Assembly: GCF_048544455.1 (NCBI RefSeq)
Contig: NC_133538.1
Coordinates: 20,880,469 to 20,944,468 of the forward strand
Source: Silene latifolia
Taxonomy: Eukaryota; Streptophyta; Magnoliopsida; Caryophyllales; Caryophyllaceae
Reading direction: 5' to 3'
Length of the DNA: 64,000 bases
Shown here: in pieces, positions 56,066 to 64,000 of the stretch
Position numbering within the stretch: position 1 is the first letter of the stretch
Layout: every line of letters begins with the position of its first letter
Notes under the pieces: model-generated
Database searches by the model: none
Told to the model about the DNA's origin: nothing
The model's input: the letters and a program-made list of their open reading frames with translations, nothing else
Position numbers and translations under genes: made by a program

Positions 56066-59000
56066 ATGAAAGAGTCGGATTGGACCCCTACCAATCAAGG
56101 TGTGCGTGCATATGACGGTACACGACGAAAAGTAGTAGGACTTGCTAGCTTAACCATAGCCACTGGGCCAATTGAACGAAAGGTTAACTTCCAAATAGTG
56201 GACATTGAAGCTTCATTCAACATACTTCTGGGAAGGCCTTGGATTCATGCTTCCAAAGCAGTAACATCCACCCTTCATCAAAAGATCAAGATCCCACTAA
56301 ACGGCAAAGTAGTGACGATCACTTCGTCACCCATCAAGGCAATGATCGAAAAACAATAACAATCAAGTCCTTGCGGATCTCGTATACGAACTTGGGGGCT
56401 TCCAAAGTGTAAGCGTCATAGAAAGTGAGTTGGCACCCTTATACTATAATCCCTACTCTAACTTGGTGGTCAACCACATACTCAAATCCTAGGGATACTT
56501 CCCTGGAATGCCTTTGAACCCTATTCGGAAGAATACCTTCGCACCATACAAGGAAGGCAACTCAACGAGGATACCACTGGGACTAGGGTATAAACCCACA
56601 AAAGAAGAGGTTCTCGAGATGCTCGCCCAAGTCCAAAACCGCAAGCATGTAGGAGTCCAAACGAGGCCCTATCTCCCCACTTTAAATGGGTACTTTGTTC
56701 AAGAAGGAAGTCTAGAACTCTTCCACGGATTTCTCAAACCTTGGCACTATCTCGAGAGGAAGTTAGCCGGAATCGAGATCTTTCACGATTGCTACTTCAT
56801 TCCTCCAGAAACGGTTCCTACCGTCAAAACCTGTCAAGCACCTTGCTTAGACGAACAAGCTGTTAGCCTATTGTTTGGAGAAGATCGATTCGTTAGGGCC
56901 GCGCAGGATGAGATCATTACTATGATACTTCAAGACGATCGCTTCAACCCCACCGCGTAGATCACAGAAACCGACGAAAGACAGCAGAAAGGATGGAGAA
57001 AATCAATCAAATGGACCAACAATCAAGGAAGACTCTTCAAGCTCACCACTGGAGAAGGAGAGATGTTCAAAGGAGAACCAGAAGACGATGAGTTCGAGTC
57101 GGAGTCGGAGTCAGAGTCGGAGTCTAGAGAAGTCATTAGAGAGTCTACTCCTGTTGTCATCCCCACTCCCGTCGTTTCTCCTAGCTTAGTCTCGAGTAGT
57201 CACAGTAGTTCAGGAAATGCCCCAACCACTGTCCCTTTGCCGCCACTGACTATGGATCAGTTGGCTTCTTTGTTTCAACTTTACTCAAATTTTAATATTA
57301 ATAAATCAGGTTCTGCTTACTCTTTGTGTTATCTTGAGTGCAATTCTGTTTATGATGATACTGAGGATGACCAAGACCCAGACTTAATCGAAATACCTCC
57401 CTACGTAGCCAAAGAAATACTACAGGAAGGGGAAGGGGGACTAGTAATAGAAGACACCGAACCCATCAACGTAGGAACCGAACTAGAACCCCAAGAACTT
57501 AGGATAGGGACTACCTTGAGCTCTACCGAAAGGACCGATTTCATAGACCTCCTAAATGAATTCAAAGACGTTTTCGCTTGGTCCTACAAGGACATGCCAG
57601 GGATCGACAGGGATATCGCTGAACATAGGATTCCAATTAAGCCGGGTTTCAAACTCCTGAAATGTGAAGCTTCGACGAATGAGAACAGAATGGGCTCTAA
57701 AGATTAAGGAAGAAGTTGACAAACAATTCAAAGCCGGGTTCATCAAAGTTTCCGTATTCTGGGTAGCTAACATAGTACCCGTACCCAAAAAGGATGGGAG
57801 AATCCGCGTTTGTGTTGATTTTAGGGACTTAAACAAAGCAAGTCCAAAAGATGACTTCCCTCTACCTCACATCGACATATTGGTGGACAATACTGCAGAT
57901 CACGCGTTACTATCCTTCATGGATGGATATGCGGGCTATAACCAAATCAAGATGGCCATGGAAGATATGCATAAAACCGCATTCGTCACCCAATGGGGAA
58001 CCTATTGCTATACGGTAATGCCGTTCAGATTAATCAACGCCGGAGCTACGTATCAACGCACCGCAACTACACTCCTACATGACATGATGCACAAAGAGGT
58101 TTAGGTATATGTAGACGACATGATTGTCAAATCCAAGGAAAGAGAAGGGCATATTGAGAACCTTTGCAAGTTCTTCATAAGGCTACGAAAGTACAACATG
58201 AGGCTCAATCCTCAGAAATGCACATTCGGGGTAACATCTGGTAAGCTCCTGGGATACGTCGTTAGTCAACGAGGTATAGAAATAGATCCTTCCAAAATCA
58301 AAGCTCTGATCGAAATGCCGCAACCTCAAACAGAAAAAGAAGTCAGAGGATTCCTAGGAAAGGTGCAGTACATAAGTCGATTCATATCGAAACTTACAAT
58401 GATTTGCGAGCCTATCTTCAAGAAACTCAAGAAAATAGACCACACCATATGGGATGACGATTGTCAAAAAGCATTCGATCGAATCAAGGAGATATTGGCT
58501 AAACCATCAGTGCTCATGCCACCACAACGAGATCAACCTCTTGGTTTATATCTCACAGTAACCGAAACAGCCATGGGTGCCATGTTGGCTCAAACTGTAG
58601 GAAGTGAAGAAAGAGCTATCTACTACCTTAGTAAGAAGTTCTTGGAATATGAGTGCAAATACTCACAACTCGAAAAGACATGCCTCGCTCTTGTGTGGGC
58701 AACAAAGAAGCTACGCCATTAAATGCTTAGCTACTCCGTCAAAATATACTCCAAAATGGATCCAGTCAAATATATCTTCGAGAAACCCGTCCTCAACGGA
58801 CGTCTAGCAAGATGGACCTTGATGCTCTCAGAATTCGACCTCAAATACGTGCCACTGAAAGTTATAAAAGGTCGCGCCGTCGCCGAATTCTTCGCAGAAA
58901 ATCCTATCAATGACGCACAAACAATAGATACTTGGTTATTTCCAGACGAGGATATACTCCAAACTGTAGACTCCTGGGACCTGTATTTTGATGGAGCATC

Positions 59001-59802
59001 AAACCTAAGAGGATTCGGAATAGGAGTACATGGGGATTCATCACTGATCATTAACCAAGTTACAGGATCTTGGAAAATCCGAAGCGAAAGCCTCGCACCT
59101 TATCAGGCTAGGATAGACCAAGTCGCTCAATTCTTCGATCACGTAACCTACCTACACCTACCTCGGGAGGAAAATCAATTTGCAAACGCTCTTGCGAAAC
59201 TTGCATCATTGATTAATATGCCAGATCACATGGTGGAAATGCCTTTGTGCATCGAACGACGGTCGAGCGCTTATGTCCACCAAATCACCGACGAAGAGGA
59301 AATCGCGCAGGAACCCTGGTTCCAAGCGATCCTGAATTTCAAGCTTAATGGCACCTATCCACCAGATATGGACAAGAGGGGACAACGTGCTATACGCCTA
59401 CTGGCTTCCCAATACATTCTGATGCAAGGAGAATTATACAAAAGAACACCTCTTGGTGTAGTCCTACGTTGCCTTGATCATTCACAGGCACGAAAGATGA
59501 TGGAAGAAGTCCATGACGGAGAATGCGGTCCTCACATGAGTGGGCCCATGATGGCAAAGAAAATCACACGTTTGGGATATTATTGGACCACAATCGAATC
59601 CGATTGCATCAAATACGTAAGACATTGCCACAATTGCCAAATCTTCGGGAACGTGCAACATATCCCTCCTTCATTGCTCTATACAATGACATCCCCTTGG
59701 CCATTTTCTGCATGGGGAATTGACATAATCGGGAAGATAACCCCAGCCGGAACAGGAGGTCACTGTTTCATTCTTGTAGCAATTGACTTTGATGGAATAT
59801 AG
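56066..59802 (+). mobile_element. Tat element pol region
   Basis: Part of the Tat element. In order it holds the aspartic-protease region, a long acidic spacer with a serine/glutamate repeat (about 57090-57130), reverse transcriptase, RNase H and the beginning of integrase with its zinc-binding HHCC-like part. The region is broken and ends abruptly. A second RNase H-like stretch between RT and integrase is usual in the Tat lineage. Confidence 0.85.
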
Positions 59803-60195
59803 CATTGGACACAAACTGTCACCTTCTTAAATTTTTGTATGGTTTGAAGATTGAAAAGATAGTAATAGTTTGGCAGTAGATAAATTAGTACTGCATAGGC
59901 GTTTTCCTGCATCTGGTCATCAGTCGCAGCTGTTCTGGTAATAAACATCATAACAGGGTCATTTATCTGTCCACTTTCATCTAACCTGGAGCAGAACCAA
60001 GCAGCTTTCCTAACATTTGGGTAATCCTTGAAAACAAGTGTATATATCCCAAAAAAATTTATGAACCTTTGGACACAGAACAATTCAATTGAATAGCTAT
60101 GCTAATTCCATTGCTGGAGCTCATCGTCTACTGACTCTACTCACTAGTCCTGTGACTCCTGTGATATAGTGACAGCTGAGTTGCTTTATAGTATG
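59803..60195 (-). other. 3' flank of the methyltransferase relic, junction with the Tat element
   Basis: Host-like AT-rich sequence begins abruptly after the truncated integrase region at about 59802. The minus frame 59760-60083 spans this junction and is not a gene. No LTR end or target duplication is seen at the junction, which suggests a deletion or recombination breakpoint. Confidence 0.45.
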
Positions 60196-62103
60196 CTATC
60201 TTGCGCTCTGCATCATCTCCTGCAATATGACAAGGACAAATGCCGAATTGTCCAAGTGGCGCTTTTCTTACCTGTTGAGGCAAACCGGGACCGAATGCAA
60301 TGCAGTTCGAATCGGGATTATGCGTAGAATCTTGTCGCCAGTCGGATTTTGTTGCACTGAGTATCCCTTCTTGGTCTTTGGAGAATGTCAAATGCACCTC
60401 CCAATGCAGTGACTTTAACAAGTTCTCAACTTCTCCAATTGCGCTGGACTCATCACGAATGATCAATTTTCCTCCAGGTCTAACTATTCTGTCTATTTCT
60501 GCCATCACAGGAGCAAGTTTGCACCTGCTTTAAAGCAATGCAGAGATGAACCACCTGAATTATAAAAGAAAAGTATGCAGTTGTTATTGCTATTCAATGG
60601 CTTTACCTTTCTCTCAGCTTCGAGAAAAGATGATCGATGCGAAGATCATAGGTCCGAGGATATGTGCTAAAAGATTCACACCAGTCGTGGTAGATCCCGA
60701 AGAGGCCTCGCTCATAGATGATGGGAAGTGTGTCTGGTGAATTCACGTTGACAACATTGAGGACCCAGATCTTGAGGTCTCTCAGAGCGGCTGCAAATCT
60801 GAAGGTGTGTGCTAGTTAGTATCTCTATCTTATTTCCTTGTTAGCATGAATTTAAATTTTAGTCCATAAATCGACAAAGTGATTGTTACCCGCCATAAAC
60901 AGCTCTCATGTCCATAACATTCCTCACGTCTGACCAACTGATGCCAAGTCCATTGAGATACGACTTGTTCACCACAGTTTGCCAATGTTCGTAGTCTTTT
61001 CCAAAATCATCCGGAGCTGGTTTTCCGTAGATTCCCATCTGAGTTTTGTTCAACCAATATGGAGGCGTCTGCAACCTCCTAGGCCACCTCAAGGGCCATT
61101 TGCTTCCCCTTGCTGCCTCTTCAGTTGGCACCCGATGCATGCATGCTTGGAGTGGCACATACCTAAGAGAAAACATCATCAAGGATTAGCATTATGTGTA
61201 GATTCAAATAGATAGCGTCAGTTTATTACTTTATTTCCCCATTGTTAAGGTAGAAGGGATCGTAATTGGTAAGACGTGTACCATGCAGCATTCGGATCAT
61301 CATCACTTTTACACATTGGAGGATTATTCTCCTGCCTCTTGTTATAGCAGTCATTGTTGATCGGTTTGCGGAATATTGCTGCTCCAATCTTATTTATAGC
61401 ATCTTTCTCCTTTTTATCGAGCTTCCAACACATTGATGCAGTGAGCTTGGACATTGCTGAGTAGCAAAACAACATTGTCAATTTCCTACATCTGTCTGAC
61501 GGTAAAAACTATTTGATGGTAAGAAAAACCTTTTGATGTTATATTGTTGATGCACAATTTCTTAGTAAACATTTGAAGTTCAGAGACTATACCTTCCCAT
61601 ATCTCCACATCTTCTTCAAGCTTTTGGTACACTGGTGTAGCTGACCAGACAAAAAAGCCCCCGGGTCGTAGCACACGGTTCAGTTCCAAAAGGAGGCGAC
61701 CACCTTCAGATACATTCCAAACAACTCAATACCTTGTCCTCTTTCAATAATGTCTGTTTTAAGAGTGTACGATGTAGAAGGGTAGGGGTGGACTAGAGCA
61801 ATTAATAGAACCCAAGAGTACAGACCTTCTTCATGCCAAGGAACCCTACAACGGGCACAATGAACAGCGTCAAACACTCCACTTGGGAATGGGAGTCTTT
61901 GAGTACCCATCACAAATATATAGCGGTATGCCCCTTCAAGGGCAAACTGGACTTGAGCCTCGTGTTCGTCTTTAGGAGCAAATGACATTGTAAGCACATC
62001 TTTGTCAAATAGATAACCTCCAAAGCTTGCAACACCACATCCAACATCCAAGATTACCCTTGTATGCTTGCCCCATTTTATTCCCCGGGACAATCAGTAA
62101 AAC

Positions 62104-62128
62104 AAAAAAAAAAAAAAAAAAAAAAAAA
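62104..62128. repeat. A25 homopolymer in a methyltransferase intron
   Basis: A pure A run. On the gene's minus strand it is a T run that ends just before the damaged acceptor at 62095-62096, where it would have served as the polypyrimidine tract. Confidence 0.9.
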
Positions 62129-62317
62129 CAGCAAGATCAGTATGTATGTATGTATGCATCTTGTCGTATTTCACAGAGCGGTTGTGGGTGAATTTTTCAT
62201 ATTTGACTTATTTAGTCAATGTATAGTTAACACGCAAAATGGCTGACTAAAGTGACCGTGCTTCTTTCTACTGTGAAGTACCAGTCCTTTGATGCATTTC
62301 TTGACACAATTTTCATC

Positions 62318-62440
62318 TTGGGTCTTTCTGAAACAGCCTCTTGGTGTTGCTAACGCAAGGGTAAGATTGCGTACATGCCCCACCCCCACCCTGAAACTTG
62401 CGCTAGCCATTGAGGCCTTGGGGTAATGTTATTGTTGTTG
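62318..62440 (+). mobile_element. SINE-like 3' part with TTG tail
   Basis: AAACAGCCTCTTGG, GCAAGGGTAAGATTGCGTAC and the closing GGGGTAATGTTATTGTTGTTG match the layout of the downstream half of plant tRNA-derived SINEs. The tRNA-like head is diverged or missing. It lies in an intron of the methyltransferase relic, opposite to the gene. Confidence 0.6.
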
Positions 62441-62789
62441 ATACTTAAGAAGCAAAATATTGTTATTGACACATCGTGCAAGAAGCGGCGATTCTTAGCC
62501 ATTATTGGCCATCTTGATTTTTTATCCTGTCTTGGCCTCTTGGGATTGAAGAATTATAAATCTTACTTTCCCTTCCCGAGATTATTCTTTGTAGTACAAA
62601 CATGGAAATGCAATATGTACCTTTTCAATGAACTCAATGTAATGCAGCGCACCATGTATAAATTGAGTTCCACCTCCTGGAAAAGTCAAGAACTCCCCCA
62701 AACTTTCACCCGCTTCCGTGACCTTTCACCTTTGCTAGCTCCGGATGCGGTACATTGTGAAACCAAATCTGCCAAATCATCATGAATTG

Positions 62790-64000
62790 TCAGTGAGTAG
62801 TGAAGTAGACATACTGATATGTGTGGACTAGTTGACTATATATATTATGTATCATCCCTTTCGTATTCTTGGTATGAGATTTAATAATGATATTTAAATC
62901 ATGTGATCGCACTATTGTTGAGGACACATTTCCCAACAATCTCCCACTTGTCCTCGACAAGTGTGCGTCACCAATTCTCTTGTCCTATTACTATCTCTCA
63001 CTCAATGCAAAGTGTCTTTCGGGTCGTACTTGCAACTGATCATATCGAGAGTGGTTTCCTCGATCTGGAGAATAACTGATTGACCGGAATTTATCCACCA
63101 TGGATACCTTTCGAGCGTGGCCACGCATTTCTAGTTCATTACTCCTCGAGTGGCCCTGAGATATTGTTTTAACCCTGACAAGGGGGTGGACAATTCCTAT
63201 CGCACTTATTCTCTTCGACTAGCCACAGCCATCATAACCCAAAATATGCCCATTTGACCCCATTTACGAAGGTCGTAGTAACACAAATCAAAGTTAATCT
63301 GAAACTATGCCATCTTAGGTGAACAGTCTTTAGTCAAAAGAATCGACTCATTAGAATACTATAGTAGCTCTCGCCACGACCAGGCTTTATAAATTTGCCA
63401 GAACTCTATAAGTGGTCACTGCCCGACAAAGTGTTCCTAACAGTCTGCCTATGTGATCGACTAGTCATCTCACATGACTCTATAGCACTTGAACTTGCCA
63501 TCAATCGCATCACACTTTAGTCACTTCGAGACGTCACCCCATGTAAGTGACTATGGGCGAATACAATGCTAATCCTTGTTCACTTTAACGGGGTTCAATT
63601 GTCTCTACAACCCGTTTGGATGTAACAAAGTATAATAAAAGAGTTTTAAAGAAAAACTCGAACGATAAATGCGATTATCACATATGAATAGTCAATGCCT
63701 GATTACTATTTCATATTCTATAATCTAATTTGATCTTGAATGTAGTTGTTCATCTCAATTTAATTGAAATGACATGGCTCATCATGTTAAGTCTATGAGA
63801 AGGCTTTGGTTAGTAGGTTTTATCAACTTCTTGTACCTTATTCAACCTTACTACATACTCGTTTTCCTTTGTAATGTATACATTTGCATCACAAAACTTT
63901 CTGAGTACGTATCGAGATCCAATCAAGACATAGGCCCTCTAGCCTAAGAATAGCTCCCGCTGTTTTCACAGTGTGCAGGACTCATTCTTCTTGCACATCT
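62790..64000 (-). mobile_element. Copia-type LTR retrotransposon remnant (3' end)
   Basis: On the minus strand, a purine tract AAGTGGGAGATTG is followed by an LTR start TGTTGGGAAATGTG at 62938. The LTR extends toward the methyltransferase exon at 62768, but its far end is not resolved. The sequence from 62939 to the window end is the non-coding tail of the internal region, widely seen in plant Copia elements; no pol frame is visible. It cuts the methyltransferase gene from its upstream exons. Fossil, incomplete in the window. Confidence 0.65.

Larger units (their letters stand above)
47548..59802 (+). mobile_element. Tat-lineage Ty3 element, 3'-truncated, with a nested solo LTR
   Basis: The 5' LTR runs from TGTAGATACCTCATTTCTGC (47548) to CTGTCCACA (49967), about 2.4 kb, with a TATA box near 48124. 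A primer-binding stretch (TTGGCGACTCCGCTGGGG) follows from 49969. After the leader come gag (about 53970-56060) and a pol region with protease, reverse transcriptase, RNase H and the start of integrase (about 56070-59800). The element stops inside the integrase region, where it meets the methyltransferase relic; no 3' LTR is present. It looks broken, with about four or five breaks plus the end truncation. It is inserted in the Tekay remnant. Age cannot be taken from an LTR pair. Confidence 0.88.
60196..62768 (-). pseudogene. PMT (QUASIMODO-like, DUF248) methyltransferase relic, 3' part of the gene
   Basis: Minus-strand exons by splice sites and homology: 62621-62768, 61826-62094, 61593-61703, 61282-61456, 60998-range exon 60890-61162, 60607-60798, 60272-60524, 60196-60219. 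Family signatures in order: WFHNVPHPELAKVKGH, LTFPGGGTQFIHGALHYI, SAM-binding [145 protein letters not shown]. The family acts as Golgi type II membrane proteins thought to methylate pectin. Lesions: two 1-base losses near the GHGSG/GEFLTF junction, one extra G before GIKWGKH, TG in place of AG at the 62095-62096 acceptor, and small indels after ALE. The terminal exons look clean and end QQEMMQSAR. N-terminal exons are missing or beyond the window. Residual assembly indels are the alternative. Confidence 0.75.

Noticed and set aside
62426-62785. Plus-strand frame of 119 codons
   Set aside because: It is opposite a methyltransferase exon with clear homology on the minus strand.

Overview
The window looks like nuclear DNA of a flowering plant, most likely a eudicot with a large, transposon-rich genome. 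The evidence is the plant-only DUF620 gene, a plant PMT-type methyltransferase relic, plant L1 LINEs with a C-terminal RNase H, Tat and Tekay Ty3 elements, AT-rich introns and many MITEs. A Caryophyllales or Caryophyllaceae source is my guess from the general look of the repeats; the sequence does not prove it.

Host genes are few. (1) Positions 283-424 (+) hold the last exon of a gene whose protein ends in a perfect PCNA-binding PIP box. (2) A three-exon DUF620 gene runs on the minus strand from 36226 down to 16992. Exon 1 is 36029-36226, exon 2 is 32696-33046 and exon 3 is 16992-17525. Both introns are phase 0; intron 2 is about 15.2 kb and is filled with transposons. (3) Positions 60196-62768 (minus) hold the 3' part of a PMT/QUASIMODO-like methyltransferase gene with several small lesions. 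It is squeezed between a truncated Tat retrotransposon and a Copia remnant.

Layout. 1-9.2 kb: the PIP-box exon, then a 201-bp tandem duplication carrying a Helitron in only one copy, then two head-to-tail Helitrons (about 7.1 kb) that split a Stowaway MITE. 9.4-11.7 kb: a hAT-like minisatellite element and a nested MULE. 12.1-16.8 kb: a 5'-truncated L1 LINE carrying a hAT MITE, followed by a MULE with a hairpin array. 17.0-36.2 kb: the DUF620 gene, whose introns carry hAT-like elements, Tourist and Stowaway MITEs, a well-preserved L1, Helitron ends and a poly(A) retroposon. 36.3-38.4 kb: a long-TIR element holding a 33-bp hairpin repeat that is open on both strands, then nested hAT elements. 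39.4-47.5 kb: two Tekay-like LTR remnants in opposite orientation, with more nested Helitron, Tourist and hAT copies between them. 47.5-59.8 kb: a Tat element interrupted by a solo LTR in inverse orientation. 59.8-64 kb: the methyltransferase relic, a SINE and a Copia remnant.

Most element ends were placed by finding the terminal motif together with its target-site duplication (TSD), by an empty paralogous site, or by both, so the order of many insertions can be read directly. I saw no tRNA, rRNA or CRISPR array.
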